This document shows, piece by piece, positions 1-9,619 of a DNA stretch of 64,000 nucleotides. The stretch's first letter is position 1. The number at the start of each line of letters is the position of its first letter. Made by a program: the position numbers and the translations under genes. The notes under the pieces were generated by a model. That model saw only the letters and a program-made list of their open reading frames with translations. It was not told the origin of the DNA and ran no database searches. The DNA lies in assembly GCF_009649845.1 (NCBI RefSeq), contig NZ_WJIE01000008.1, positions 330,604-394,603 on the forward strand, read 5' to 3'. Source of the stretch: Polyangium spumosum. GTDB taxonomy: Bacteria > Myxococcota_A > Polyangia > Polyangiales > Polyangiaceae.

Positions 1-1437
1 CCCCGTCCGCGCGAGCAAGCTGTCGAGGAAGAGCTCCAGCCGCCGCGCGGCCTCGGCCCAGGCTCTATCGCTCTCCTCGCCCCCGCCCGTCGGGGGAGAC
101 GTCGATTGCATGTTCACCCAGTCGAGATCCTTGCCCCAGAGGCTCTGCTCGAGCGGCGACGAGAAGAGCGACAGGGCCGTGCCGAACCGGTCCACGGGCG
201 AGCTCGCCTCGGCCTTCGCGGGGACCCGCGCGCGCCGGACGGCGTCCGCGATCCGGTGGAAATTGTCGTCCCGAAGCGAGAAGCCGATGAAGAGCATGTG
301 GCGCATCAAGAGCAGCGCTTGCACGATCCCCGCGAGGGCCTGCCGGCGCAGGTCGTACCGCATGTAATCCTCGCGGGTGAGGACGATGTTATCGGGATCC
401 GTCACGCAGCCGTGCATCTTGAGCAGCCAGCGCGAGGCGCCCGATCGTGGCTCGTGGGGCAGCACCGAGACCGTCCTGCCGGCGGCCTGCGACGCGCGCT
501 CGAAGAGGGTATCGTAATTCGTCGTGATGACCTCCCTCGCGGGCAGCGCCGCGAGCAGCGCGTGCGACAGCGCATACCCGTGCACCCGGGAGAACGCCTC
601 CGCGATCCGCTGCCCGAGGACCCGCTTCGTGGCTTGCGCAGGCTGGCTCGTCTCCATCCGCAGCTCGATGGCGCGGGCTTGATCGAGCGCCCCGAGCTCG
701 CGCAGCGCCCCGAGCTCGGCCTCGTTCATCCCTGCCTCCCGCGCGAGATCCCGGAGCAGCCCTCCCCAGTCCGGCAAGCCGGCATTTTTGCTGACGCCCG
801 CGCCGACGAAGAGCACGAGGTCCCCATTCCCGGCGGTGAGCGCGAGCTGCTCTCCCATGCGCCAGAGGTGCTCGTCGAGGCCGGGCCAGGCGGCGGGATC
901 GGCCCCGCGTAATGCCTGCGCGGACGCATACGTGAGCTCGTCATTGGTCACGAGCGCGATGTCCACGTCCTTCGCGGCCGCCAGCCTTTGCAGGGCCGGG
1001 ACGAGCGCGCGCACGACGTCTCCGGTCCAGTGGCGCTTGCCGCCATACCTCGTGCCGATGACCGGCAGGGCGAGCAGGTGCTTGGCGCGCCCATTACGCG
1101 GAGGTGAGCCATTGTCGCGCAGATCGTCCGTCACCCGCTCGATGAACTGCTCGGCGCCGGCGACGAACCAGGAGACGTCCGTGCTCGGCACGGCCCCGAC
1201 ATTGCCGACCCACGGGCGGGGGAGCCGCTCGTCCCAATCCACGACCTTCAAGACGCGCTGCTTCCCCCGCCGCCATTCCTCGGTGGGATCGGCCCAGCGC
1301 AGCTTCGCGCGATCGAGGTGGCCGAACGAGCGCGTCCAGCTCCGCGAGGGGACCGCGTCGATGTCACAAGGCACGAGCCAGGCGTCACAGCAGAGCTGCG
1401 TGAGGTCGCCATGTACGATGAAGAGGTGGCCGCTCAT
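1..1437 (-). CDS. SIR2-domain protein with macro-like N-terminus (C-terminus beyond window)
   Basis: The frame is open from ATG at 1435-1437 down to position 1 (479 codons), so the 3' end lies outside the window. A GGGAG Shine-Dalgarno sits six bases upstream. The N-terminal ~190 residues resemble a macro fold: a GDLTQLCCDAWLVPCD segment near the start and LPVIGTRYGG further on. From about residue 205 there is a SIR2-like domain with the NAD-binding signature LVLFVGAGVSKNAGLPDW, then VITTNYDTLFE and KMHGCVTDPDNIVLTREDY, which is the usual order in the SIR2_2 family. Bacterial SIR2 proteins of this class are NAD+-degrading effectors of anti-phage systems (Thoeris, DSR, Avs); a defensive role here is inferred. 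The macro-like part might bind ADP-ribose or a nucleotide signal. Its partner genes may lie left of the window. SIR2 assignment is firm, macro assignment tentative. Confidence 0.8.
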   Translation of the reverse strand, partial: MSGHLFIVHGDLTQLCCDAWLVPCDIDAVPSRSWTRSFGHLDRAKLRWADPTEEWRRGKQRVLKVVDWDERLPRPWVGNVGAVPSTDVSWFVAGAEQFIERVTDDLRDNGSPPRNGRAKHLLALPVIGTRYGGKRHWTGDVVRALVPALQRLAAAKDVDIALVTNDELTYASAQALRGADPAAWPGLDEHLWRMGEQLALTAGNGDLVLFVGAGVSKNAGLPDWGGLLRDLAREAGMNEAELGALRELGALDQARAIELRMETSQPAQATKRVLGQRIAEAFSRVHGYALSHALLAALPAREVITTNYDTLFERASQAAGRTVSVLPHEPRSGASRWLLKMHGCVTDPDNIVLTREDYMRYDLRRQALAGIVQALLLMRHMLFIGFSLRDDNFHRIADAVRRARVPAKAEASSPVDRFGTALSLFSSPLEQSLWGKDLDWVNMQSTSPPTGGGEESDRAWAEAARRLELFLDSLLARTG

Positions 1438-1570
1438 CGAGCTCTCCCGATCCTGCCGGATTGTACCGGAAACCACGCGCTCGAGGAAGCTCGTTCCTCC
1501 ACGTCTGTCCTTCCTCGTCCTCGCCTGTCAGGAAAAACTTGACGCCGCGGCCCGACTCCTCCGAGCCTAT

Positions 1571-1591
1571 GGGGTCGCTTTCGGCGACCCC
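1571..1591 (+). promoter_or_regulatory. Perfect 8-bp hairpin in divergent intergenic region
   Basis: GGGGTCGC (1571-1578) and GCGACCCC (1584-1591) form a perfect stem around a 5-nt loop. A pyrimidine/T-rich tract ending in five T follows. On the + strand this is the shape of an intrinsic terminator, but no + strand gene precedes it. It lies about 25 nt before the lipoprotein start, so it may sit in the leader as an attenuator, or insulate the two divergent genes. Function is not established. Confidence 0.4.
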
Positions 1592-1617
1592 GCTCCTTTC
1601 TTTTTGAAGAGGTGGCC

Positions 1618-4600
1618 GTGAGAAGAAGTACAAGGTTCGATTCATCGTTGAGGTTTCTGGCATCTCTCGCGACAGCGGCGATGCTCACCGCGGGCTCGGG
1701 GGCGCTCTCCGGCTGCTCGGACGACGCTCCGGGAGGTACGGGAGGTACGGGAGGTCAAGCAGGCGGCGGCGGCAACAACCAGGGCGGCAGCGGCAACCAG
1801 GGCGGCCAGGGCGGCCAGGGCGGCAGCATGGCCGAGTGCGCTGCGGCCGACGAATGCCCGGGGGCCGACACCGACTGCGCGACCCGCACCTGCGACGGCG
1901 GCGTCTGCGGCTTCACGTACGCGCCCCAGGGCACGGCGACGACCGATCAGTCGTCCGGCGATTGCAAGCAGAGCGTCTGCGACGGCCAGGGCGAGGTCAC
2001 GAGCGTCGAGGACCCGACCGACGTGCTCGATGACGCAAACCCCTGCACCGAGGACACCTGCAACGGCGACACGCCCACGAACGAGAACCTCGCGATCGGC
2101 ACGGCCTGCGACGTCGACGGCGGGAAGGTCTGCGACGGCGAGGGCAAGTGCGTCGAGTGCACCGATCCGGGCGAGTGCACGAGCGGCGTCTGCACGGAGA
2201 ACACGTGCGTGCCGCCCACGTGTACGGACACCGTGAAGAACGGCAGCGAGACCGACGTCGACTGCGGCGGCCCGGACTGCTTGCCCTGCGACGACACGCT
2301 CGTCTGCGTCGAGGCGACGGACTGCAAGAGCGGGGTCTGCACGGACGGCACCTGCGCCGCGCCGATCTGCGACGATACGGTCGAGAACGGCGAGGAGACC
2401 GACGTGGACTGCGGCGGCCCTTCCTGCTCGCCCTGCGGCCCCGACAAGGGCTGCGTCGTCGACGGTGATTGCGTGGGCGGCACCTGCTCGGGCTCGATCT
2501 GCGTGCCGACCTGCACGGACGGCGAGAAAAACGCGAACGAGACCGACGCCGACTGCGGCGGCCCGCTCTGCCAGAAGTGCGAGGCGACGCAGACGTGCTC
2601 GATCGACGCGGACTGCGTGAGCGACGTCTGCGCGGCCGGCGTCTGCGCCGCGCCGAGCTGCGACGACGGCAAGCAAAACGGCGACGAGACCGGCATGGAC
2701 TGCGGCGGCCCGACGTGTGGCCCCTGCGGCGACGGCCTCGGCTGCGCCGGCAACACCGACTGCGTGAGCGGCGTCTGCACCGGCAACGTCTGCCAGGCGG
2801 CCGTGTGCGGCGACGGCGTGAAGAACGGCGTCGAGGAGTGCGACGACGGCAACCAGGACGACACCGACGCGTGCCCGTCGACCTGCAAGCTCGCGGCGTG
2901 CGGCGACACGTTCGTGCAGGCCGGCGTCGAGGAGTGCGACGACGGCAACCAGAGCAACACCGACGCGTGTCCGTCGACCTGCAAGGTCGCGACGTGTGGC
3001 GATACGTTCGTGCAGATCGGCGTCGAGGACTGCGACGACGGCAACCAGAGCAACACCGACGCGTGCGTCGAAGGCTGTAAGTTTGCGGCGTGTGGCGACG
3101 CGTTCGTGGAGGCCGGCGTCGAGGCGTGCGACGACGGCAACCAGGACAACACCGACGCGTGCCTGTCGAGCTGCACGGCGGCGACGTGTGGTGACGCGTT
3201 CGTGCAGGTCGGCGTCGAGCAATGCGACGACGGCAACCAGGACAACACCGACGGCTGCGTCACGGGCTGCTTGCTGCCGACGTGCGGCGACGGCTTCAAG
3301 CAGGCGGGCGTCGAGCAATGCGACGACGGCAACACGGCCGCCGGCGATTGTTGCGCCCCGGGCTGCACGGTCGAGGCCGGCTGCGAGCTCGAGCCGAACA
3401 GCACCTGCGCCACGGCGCAGGCGCCCGTCGCGGCGCCGGTGACGATCAACGGCGCGATCACGCCGATCGGCGATCAGGACTTCTTCGCCTTCACCGTGCC
3501 CGCGACGGCGGATCTCAAGATCGAGACCTTCGAGGGCGCGCTGGGCGCCTGCCCGAGCGCCGACACGGTCATCCAGTTCCGCGGCGCGGACTGCACGACG
3601 GTGATCACCTCCGATGATCAGGACGGCATCAATAGCTGCTCGATGCTCGACTCGACCATCGACGCCGCGATGCGGCGCGTCGCCCCGGGCACGTATTACG
3701 TGCGCGTCGAGGACTGGCTGAACGACGGCACGATCCCGGGCTACCTGCTCGACATCTCGTTCAACGCGCTCTGCGGCGACGGCGTGAAGCAGGGCTCGGA
3801 GATGTGCGACGACGGGAACGTGGCGAACGGCGACGGCTGCGCCTCGAACTGCACGATCGAGGCGACGCCCGAGGTGGAGCCGAACGACACCTGCGCCGCG
3901 GCGACGGGCCCGTTCGTGGTGCCGCAGGACGCGAACGGCCTGCTCCTCACGGGCGCGATCACGCCGGTGGGCGACGACGACTGGTTCGCCTTCACGCTGC
4001 CCGGCACGGCGGACGTGCACATCGAGACGTACGACATGAACGGCCCCGGCACGTGCGCCTCGGTCGACACGGTGATCCAGCTCTACTCCGACTGCGCGAC
4101 GCCGCTCGGACCGGAGCAGGACCAGGGGGCGATCGGCAACTGCTCGAGGATCGACCCGAACATCAACACCTACGCGCGCAAGCTGCCTGCGGGGACGTAC
4201 CGCGTGAAGGTGATCGACTACCTCGAGGACACCGTCATCGCCGGCTACAAGCTGCAGGTGAAGCTCACGGCGCTCTGCGGCAACGGCGTCGTCGAGGGCA
4301 CCGAGGAGTGCGACGGCAGCCCGGGCTGCACCGCGACCTGCGAGACGATCAAGGAGACGGTCTGCAACGACGGCATCGACGACGACGGCGACGGCAACGT
4401 CGACTGCGCCGACGCGGAATGCGCGTTCGCCTGCAGCGTGCCGTGCGGCGCGGGCGAGACGCTCGTGGCCTTCGGCTCGACGGACACGCCCATGGCCATC
4501 CCCGACGAGGACTTCACGACGAGCACGATCAACGTGCCCGTCCCGGGGACCGTGACGCGCGCGGTGGTGCGGCTCAACATCGCCCACACGTGGGCCGCGG

Positions 4601-4887
4601 ACGTCGACGTGTCGCTCTCGTCGCCGGCAGGCACGCTCATCGACCTGACGAGCGACAACGGCTCGTCCGACGACAACTACACGAACACGATCCTCGACGA
4701 CACCTGCGCGAACCCCATCGCGTCGGGGACGGCGCCGTTCACCGGTTGTTATTCGCCCGAGACGCCGCTCACCACGTTCAACGGGCAAGCGTCCGCAGGC
4801 GCGTGGCAGCTCGCCGTGGCCGACGACGAGGCGGCCATCGTAGGCACGCTGAACAACTGGTCACTCGCGCTCTGCGTGGCGCCCTGA
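1618..4887 (+). CDS. Cys-rich multi-repeat lipoprotein with PPC and P-domains
   Basis: A 1089-aa secreted protein. GTG 1618 is preferred over the in-frame GTG at 1612 because AAGAGG (1607-1612) lies 5 nt before it. The signal peptide ends in the lipobox LSGC, so the product is probably a lipid-anchored surface protein. A Gly/Asn/Gln-rich linker follows, then about four repeats with the pattern NG-ETDVDCGGPxC-PC-SGVC. Next come at least six tandem DUF4215/myxobacterial Cys-rich repeats (CGDxxVxxGVExCDDGN). Two pre-peptidase C-terminal-like domains start with TPIGDQDFFAFTVP and TPVGDDDWFAFTLP, each joined to another Cys-rich repeat. The last ~140 residues form a proprotein-convertase P-domain ending in NNWSLALC. 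No catalytic domain is visible, so it is probably an adhesive or structural surface protein. A 9-bp hairpin follows the stop. Confidence 0.85.
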   Translation: MRRSTRFDSSLRFLASLATAAMLTAGSGALSGCSDDAPGGTGGTGGQAGGGGNNQGGSGNQGGQGGQGGSMAECAAADECPGADTDCATRTCDGGVCGFTYAPQGTATTDQSSGDCKQSVCDGQGEVTSVEDPTDVLDDANPCTEDTCNGDTPTNENLAIGTACDVDGGKVCDGEGKCVECTDPGECTSGVCTENTCVPPTCTDTVKNGSETDVDCGGPDCLPCDDTLVCVEATDCKSGVCTDGTCAAPICDDTVENGEETDVDCGGPSCSPCGPDKGCVVDGDCVGGTCSGSICVPTCTDGEKNANETDADCGGPLCQKCEATQTCSIDADCVSDVCAAGVCAAPSCDDGKQNGDETGMDCGGPTCGPCGDGLGCAGNTDCVSGVCTGNVCQAAVCGDGVKNGVEECDDGNQDDTDACPSTCKLAACGDTFVQAGVEECDDGNQSNTDACPSTCKVATCGDTFVQIGVEDCDDGNQSNTDACVEGCKFAACGDAFVEAGVEACDDGNQDNTDACLSSCTAATCGDAFVQVGVEQCDDGNQDNTDGCVTGCLLPTCGDGFKQAGVEQCDDGNTAAGDCCAPGCTVEAGCELEPNSTCATAQAPVAAPVTINGAITPIGDQDFFAFTVPATADLKIETFEGALGACPSADTVIQFRGADCTTVITSDDQDGINSCSMLDSTIDAAMRRVAPGTYYVRVEDWLNDGTIPGYLLDISFNALCGDGVKQGSEMCDDGNVANGDGCASNCTIEATPEVEPNDTCAAATGPFVVPQDANGLLLTGAITPVGDDDWFAFTLPGTADVHIETYDMNGPGTCASVDTVIQLYSDCATPLGPEQDQGAIGNCSRIDPNINTYARKLPAGTYRVKVIDYLEDTVIAGYKLQVKLTALCGNGVVEGTEECDGSPGCTATCETIKETVCNDGIDDDGDGNVDCADAECAFACSVPCGAGETLVAFGSTDTPMAIPDEDFTTSTINVPVPGTVTRAVVRLNIAHTWAADVDVSLSSPAGTLIDLTSDNGSSDDNYTNTILDDTCANPIASGTAPFTGCYSPETPLTTFNGQASAGAWQLAVADDEAAIVGTLNNWSLALCVAP

Positions 4888-4906
4888 AGCGCTGACCCAC
4901 CCGATA

Positions 4907-4935
4907 ACCCGGCGCTGCGATACGTGGCGCCGGGT
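4907..4935 (+). terminator. Hairpin terminator after the Cys-rich lipoprotein gene
   Basis: ACCCGGCGC (4907-4915) and GCGCCGGGT (4927-4935) pair perfectly around an 11-nt loop, 20 nt after the stop codon. The following CATCTCTCG is only weakly T-rich, so termination efficiency is uncertain. The hairpin covers the GTG at 4924, which argues against that codon as the start of the downstream kinase. Confidence 0.55.
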
Positions 4936-5043
4936 CATCTCTCGCCCTGCTCCGAGCAAACCTCCTCATTTGTCACGCACGCGGCTCGTTCGCGTGTCCG
5001 CAAATCTTGTCCCCCGAATGACCCCTCCGTGTATCCTCCCCTC

Positions 5044-6984
5044 GTGCGCGACCGAACCGATGAACACTTCGTGAACCGCATCGAGGGAACGTCGATCGCG
5101 TCGGACATGCGCCCCGGTGTCTCGTACCGGGTCGAGCGGGTCATTGGTGACGGCGGCATGTCGCTCGCGTTTTTCGCGCTTCGTATTGCCCCCGATGGTC
5201 AAACACCGGTCGTCCTCAAGATCCTCCGCCCGCAGATGATCCACAGCACGGATCGGGCTGCCTTGCTCGCCGTCCAGAAAGAGGCCGTCGCGCTGGGCCG
5301 CCTGAACGAGCGATTGCCACCTGCGCCGTTCGTCGTCCGCCTGGTGGATACCGGCACGCTGCGCCTCCCCTACGGGCTCGAGACGCTCGCCGTCCCGTGG
5401 CTCGCGATCGAATACGTGCACGGCGGCGCCGAAGGGACCACGCTGGAGGAGCGTATGGCCCGCGCTGTCGATCGGACGGGCCATGCGTTCGATCCCGACC
5501 GGGCAGCCCACGCGATCGAGTGCCTCGCGCAGGGCCTCCACGCCATCCACGAGGTCGGCGTGATCCACCGGGACATCAAGCCCGGCAACGTGCTCTGTTG
5601 CGGCTTCGGCGCCGAGGAGATCTTCAAGATCGCCGATTTCGGCATCGCTCGCCCCGCCGGAATGACGGCCACCTTCGGCGCCATGCTCGTCGGCACGCCG
5701 GGGTACGCCGCTCCCGAGCAGCTCCTCGTGCGCACGGTGGGGCCGTACAGCGACGTGTTCGCCCTGGCCGCGGTCGTCTATTACATCCTCACGGGCGAGG
5801 AGTACTTCCATTTCGAGTTTCCCTCCGAGTACCCGACGGTCGTCCAGAGGGCCCCGCGGAGGCGGCTCGAGGACGCTGGGTGGCTTCATCCGGACCTCCG
5901 CGCGCGCCCCGACGCTTGCGCCGCCATCGACGCGGCCCTCGCCCGCGCCACGGCGTTCCGGGAGCAGGAGCGGCCCGCGAATCCGCGTCTGCTCGCGCAG
6001 ATGATCGCCCCGTCGCTCCGGCATGGCGGCGGGCCGATTTCGCGCTCGGCGCCCCGCAGGCACAGGAGCCTGCTCCAGGACCTCTCGCCTCAGGAGATCC
6101 GTGTCTTCTCGACGAGGCGCGCCCCCGACGACGAACGCATCGTCCGCGCGGTCGCCTGGGACGGCGACGGGCGCTGCCTGGCCGTCACCTCGGAGGGGCT
6201 CGCCTTCTGGGATGGCTTCGATTTCCGCGCGGTGGCCGCGCCCGAGCCCCTCTCGCCCCAGGGCATCCATTTCGTGCTCCGCCTGGACGCGGGGCGGTGG
6301 CTCGTCGGCGGTGACGGCGCCACGGCCGCGCTCTGCACGAGCGCGGGCACCTCGAAGATCCTCGTCGGGCCGGATCCCGAGGTGCGCTTCGTGCTCGCGA
6401 GTGGCGACGTCGACGACCTCGCGGTGCTCGTGGGTGTACGCAAGGACGAACCGCCGACGCTGCATTGCCTCGTCGGTGGCCGATGGCTGAAGCCCGCCTC
6501 TCTGAGCCGCGCTGCCTCGGTCACGTCGCTCTCGAGGCTCGACGACCGGCGCTGGCTCGTGACGGGCCGGACCTTCGACGCGGACGGGTTCGCCGCCATT
6601 TACGACCCGCTCGGCTGGGAGGTGCGTCGCGTCAAGGCGCCCTCCTGCCGCGCCTACCTGGCCTCCGCGACGCGCAGCGACGCCGCGCTCGGCATCATCG
6701 TCGGGGCGGCCGGCAATGCCGTGCGTTTCGAGGGCCGGCGGAGCACGGCCAGCGTGATCGGGGGCGCGCCGGACCTCTCCGCGGCCGCGATCGACGAGGC
6801 CGGGCGCGTGTGGGTCGGGAGCGCCGGCGCGTTATGGGTGCAGCCCCCGGGGGCGGCGCGATGGGACGACGCGCACCGCGTGGGGTGGGAGACGCCATTC
6901 ATCAGCATCTTCGCCCACTCCGGCCGGGTCATGGCCATGAGCGCCGACGGCGGCATCCTCGAGGGACGCCCCACCTTCGGTTGA
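5044..6984 (+). CDS. Ser/Thr protein kinase with C-terminal propeller-like sensor region
   Basis: A Hanks-type kinase, 646 aa from GTG 5044. The start is uncertain: GTG 5071 and ATG 5107 are in frame and none has a clear Shine-Dalgarno. The kinase domain runs from about residue 25 to 310, with the glycine loop GDGGMSLAFFA, the VVLKIL lysine, HRDIKPGNVL as catalytic loop, DFGIARP and GTPGYAAPEQ as activation segment. All catalytic residues are present. The C-terminal ~310 residues contain repeated short blades (for example CLAVTSEGLAFWDGF and VWVGSAGALWVQPP) resembling a degenerate beta-propeller, probably a sensing or scaffold region. No transmembrane helix is seen, so it should be cytosolic. 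A second kinase follows 127 bp downstream on the same strand. Substrates are unknown. Expanded kinase families like this are typical of myxobacteria. Confidence 0.82.
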   Translation: MRDRTDEHFVNRIEGTSIASDMRPGVSYRVERVIGDGGMSLAFFALRIAPDGQTPVVLKILRPQMIHSTDRAALLAVQKEAVALGRLNERLPPAPFVVRLVDTGTLRLPYGLETLAVPWLAIEYVHGGAEGTTLEERMARAVDRTGHAFDPDRAAHAIECLAQGLHAIHEVGVIHRDIKPGNVLCCGFGAEEIFKIADFGIARPAGMTATFGAMLVGTPGYAAPEQLLVRTVGPYSDVFALAAVVYYILTGEEYFHFEFPSEYPTVVQRAPRRRLEDAGWLHPDLRARPDACAAIDAALARATAFREQERPANPRLLAQMIAPSLRHGGGPISRSAPRRHRSLLQDLSPQEIRVFSTRRAPDDERIVRAVAWDGDGRCLAVTSEGLAFWDGFDFRAVAAPEPLSPQGIHFVLRLDAGRWLVGGDGATAALCTSAGTSKILVGPDPEVRFVLASGDVDDLAVLVGVRKDEPPTLHCLVGGRWLKPASLSRAASVTSLSRLDDRRWLVTGRTFDADGFAAIYDPLGWEVRRVKAPSCRAYLASATRSDAALGIIVGAAGNAVRFEGRRSTASVIGGAPDLSAAAIDEAGRVWVGSAGALWVQPPGAARWDDAHRVGWETPFISIFAHSGRVMAMSADGGILEGRPTFG

Positions 6985-7111
6985 GCTCTGCCGATCCGGC
7001 CAAGACGCACGTTTGCGAGTCTCCACACGCACGCGGGCCAGAAACCTGGCCTACTCGCTGGCCAGGAGAGTAGTCTATCGATCCGAGCTCACGAACGAGG
7101 AGACGAGCACC

Positions 7112-9619
7112 GTGGCGACGAAGCGACGTCCGCATGCACCCGCCTCGCAAGATCCGATGGGCAACCCGGATGTGGCGGCGTTCCGGGACGGGTCGTTCCC
7201 CGAGCCGGAGGTGTCCTCGGAGCGCACGGCGCACCTCGTGACATTCTCGCCTGGCATCGTGATCGCCGGCAAGTTCGCCTTGCAGCGCATGATCGCGGCA
7301 GGGTCGATGGGGACCGTGTTCGAGGCCCGGGACACGTTCGTCGAGCGCAACGTCGCGCTGAAGCTCATGCACCCGCACCTGGCGAGTGATCCGGAGCTCG
7401 TCGCCAGGTTCCGCCGCGAGGCGCAGGCCGCCGCGCGGATCCAGCATCCGAACGTGGTGACCGTCCTCGAGGTCGGCAAGCGGCGGGACGGCACGTTTTA
7501 CATCGTCCACGAGCTGCTCGCGGGGCGCACGTTGCGCCACGTCCTCGAGACGAACCCCCGCCGCGCCGTCGGCGAGATCCTCTCGATTGCGCTGCCGATC
7601 ATGGGCGGGCTCGCCGCCGCGCATGCTTGCGGCATCGTTCACCGGGACATCAAGCCGGAGAACATCATCCTCTCCGTGACGCCTTCGGGCGAGCTCGTCC
7701 CGAAGATCGTCGATTTCGGCATCGCGAAGATGTCATCCCAGGAGGGCGGCAAGAAGGGGCTGACGCATTTCGGTATGATCATGGGCACGCCCCATTACAT
7801 GGCGCCCGAGCAGGCGCTGGGCGGCTCGGTGGACATGCGCACGGACATCTGGGCCATGGGGGCCATGCTCTTCGAGATGTTCACGGGCGCGCCTCCCTTC
7901 GACGGGGACACGCCGGAGGAGGTCTTGCGGAAGGTCGTCGCCGAGGAGCCTCCGCGTCTCTCCTCCCTCGCGCCGGAGGCGGCGCCCTTCGCCGAGGTCA
8001 TCCATCGGGCGCTGAAGAAGAACCCTGCGGACCGCCCGCCGACGATGGAGATCTTCACCGAAGCGCTGCTCGGCGCGAGCCAGGGCGGGCACCGCCCGCT
8101 GTTCGTGACGTCGATCGAGGCGACGGACCAGATCACGCTGAAGATCACGATGAACCCCATGCCGCCGCTGTCGGCGCTGGAGAGCGAGGATCGGGCGTCG
8201 TTGCCGCCGGTCGAGGAGGAGCCGGAGCCCCCCACGTTGCGCGTCTCGATGACCTCGCTCGAGCCCCCGCACGCGCAGGGGCGCGCGCGGCTCGGGCAAT
8301 CGGAGATGGAGTGGCGCGCGGCCGACACGATCACCGTGCCCTACGAGGCCGATCGGGCCGCCGAGGCGGAGCGGCTCCTCAGCGTCAACGCGCTCCGGGA
8401 CGCGATCGAGCGCGCGCGCGTGGCGATGTCCACCCGTGACGTGAGCCCGGACGTCGGCGCGCGGATGTCGCTCGTGGAGGCGATCGCGCGGTGCTGGCTC
8501 GGGGAGTACGAGAGCGCCGCGAACGCCGCGCATCAGGCGCTTGTCCACTTCGAACGTGGCACCACCGGCTGGCACGCGGCGCTCGGCCACCACCTCATCG
8601 CCAATGGTCACCTCGGGCGCAAGACGGTGATCAGCGTATCGGCGAAGGAGCTCACGGCGCTCGAGGACCAGGGCGAGGCGACGAATCCAGCGCACGTCGT
8701 CTCGTGCTGCCGGCTGGTCCTGTTCGCGGTGCGCCTCGGGCAGGTGCGGCTCGCGGAGCGCTCGCTCGAGCAGGCGCTGCGGCACGCGGGGCGCCCGGGG
8801 GACGCGGGGCCTTTCGTCGCCGCGTGGCTGAACGTCGCGCGGGGGGAGCTGTCGCTGCACCGGGGCGATCTGACGGCATACCTCCAGCGCGTGCAATCGG
8901 CGGCGGAGCTGTTCACGAGCGCGAGCGACCTTCGCAACTCGTGCTTGCAGCGCGCGAACGTGGGCAATGCATTGCTCCTGCTCGGCGCGTACGAGCAGGC
9001 CGTGACGGTGTTGCGGGAGAGCATCGGCGTGGCGGAGCCGATGCAGCTCGCGCTCGTGGCGGGCGCGAAGGCGAACCTCGGGCTCGCGCTCGCGTACATC
9101 GGTGGTCTCGACGAGGGGATCGTGATGACGAACGAGGCGCTCGGGCAGTTCCGAAAGCAGCGTAACGCGCGGGCCGAGGCGACCGCGCTCGTGTATCTGT
9201 CGCGCATGCACGTGATGAAGAAGCGGCTCGGGGAGGCGGCGGTCATGGCGGAGGAGGCGGCGCGGCTCGCGGAGGGGATCCCGGCCGTGCGAGCGCATGC
9301 GCTCGCGATGCAAGCGAGCATCGAGCTCGCGAATCAGCGCGCGTCGGTGGCGCTGGATCGGGCGAGCCAGGCGATGGACATCCTGAAGGGCCTCTCGGGG
9401 GTGGAGGAGGGGGAGTCGCTGATCCGGCTGGCGCACGCGGCCGCATTGCAGGCGACGGGGCGGACATCGGACGCAAAGCGCCGCGTCGAGGAGGCGCGCG
9501 CGGGGCTGATGACGAAGGCGAAGCGGATCGGCGACGAGCGCTGGCGGCAGGTGTTTCTGCAGAACGATCCGGACAACGCGCAGCTCATGCGCCTGGCGAA
9601 GAAGTTGCTCGGCCATTGA
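7112..9619 (+). CDS. Ser/Thr protein kinase with TPR-like C-terminal region
   Basis: An 835-aa kinase. GTG 7112 is chosen because GAGGAG lies about 10 nt upstream and because 99 bp of weakly coding sequence precedes it in frame. The kinase domain (about residues 50-320) has GSMGTVFEA, a VALKLM lysine, HRDIKPENIIL, DFGIAKM and GTPHYMAPEQ; it is complete. An acidic, Pro-rich linker follows. The last ~430 residues are helical and repeat Ala/Leu-rich pairs (ARCWLGEYESAANAAHQAL, NVGNALLLLGAYEQAVTVL, NLGLALAYIGGLDEGI), as in the TPR/AAA-associated kinase family common in Sorangium and Polyangium. The TPR part probably binds protein partners. No membrane segment is seen. It is likely co-oriented with, and possibly co-transcribed with, the preceding kinase. 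Confidence 0.85.
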   Translation: MATKRRPHAPASQDPMGNPDVAAFRDGSFPEPEVSSERTAHLVTFSPGIVIAGKFALQRMIAAGSMGTVFEARDTFVERNVALKLMHPHLASDPELVARFRREAQAAARIQHPNVVTVLEVGKRRDGTFYIVHELLAGRTLRHVLETNPRRAVGEILSIALPIMGGLAAAHACGIVHRDIKPENIILSVTPSGELVPKIVDFGIAKMSSQEGGKKGLTHFGMIMGTPHYMAPEQALGGSVDMRTDIWAMGAMLFEMFTGAPPFDGDTPEEVLRKVVAEEPPRLSSLAPEAAPFAEVIHRALKKNPADRPPTMEIFTEALLGASQGGHRPLFVTSIEATDQITLKITMNPMPPLSALESEDRASLPPVEEEPEPPTLRVSMTSLEPPHAQGRARLGQSEMEWRAADTITVPYEADRAAEAERLLSVNALRDAIERARVAMSTRDVSPDVGARMSLVEAIARCWLGEYESAANAAHQALVHFERGTTGWHAALGHHLIANGHLGRKTVISVSAKELTALEDQGEATNPAHVVSCCRLVLFAVRLGQVRLAERSLEQALRHAGRPGDAGPFVAAWLNVARGELSLHRGDLTAYLQRVQSAAELFTSASDLRNSCLQRANVGNALLLLGAYEQAVTVLRESIGVAEPMQLALVAGAKANLGLALAYIGGLDEGIVMTNEALGQFRKQRNARAEATALVYLSRMHVMKKRLGEAAVMAEEAARLAEGIPAVRAHALAMQASIELANQRASVALDRASQAMDILKGLSGVEEGESLIRLAHAAALQATGRTSDAKRRVEEARAGLMTKAKRIGDERWRQVFLQNDPDNAQLMRLAKKLLGH

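Noticed and set aside
106..1621. Plus-strand ORFs over the SIR2 gene
   Set aside because: Arg/Pro-rich shadows; SIR2 motifs lie on the minus strand.
1642..4788. Long minus-strand ORF (1048 codons) opposite the Cys-rich lipoprotein
   Set aside because: Repetitive Arg/Ala/Val translation mirroring the GC-rich sense gene; the sense strand has signal peptide, repeats and domains.
4924..5043. Upstream GTG start for the first kinase
   Set aside because: It falls inside the terminator hairpin at 4907-4935 and the added 40 residues do not look coding.
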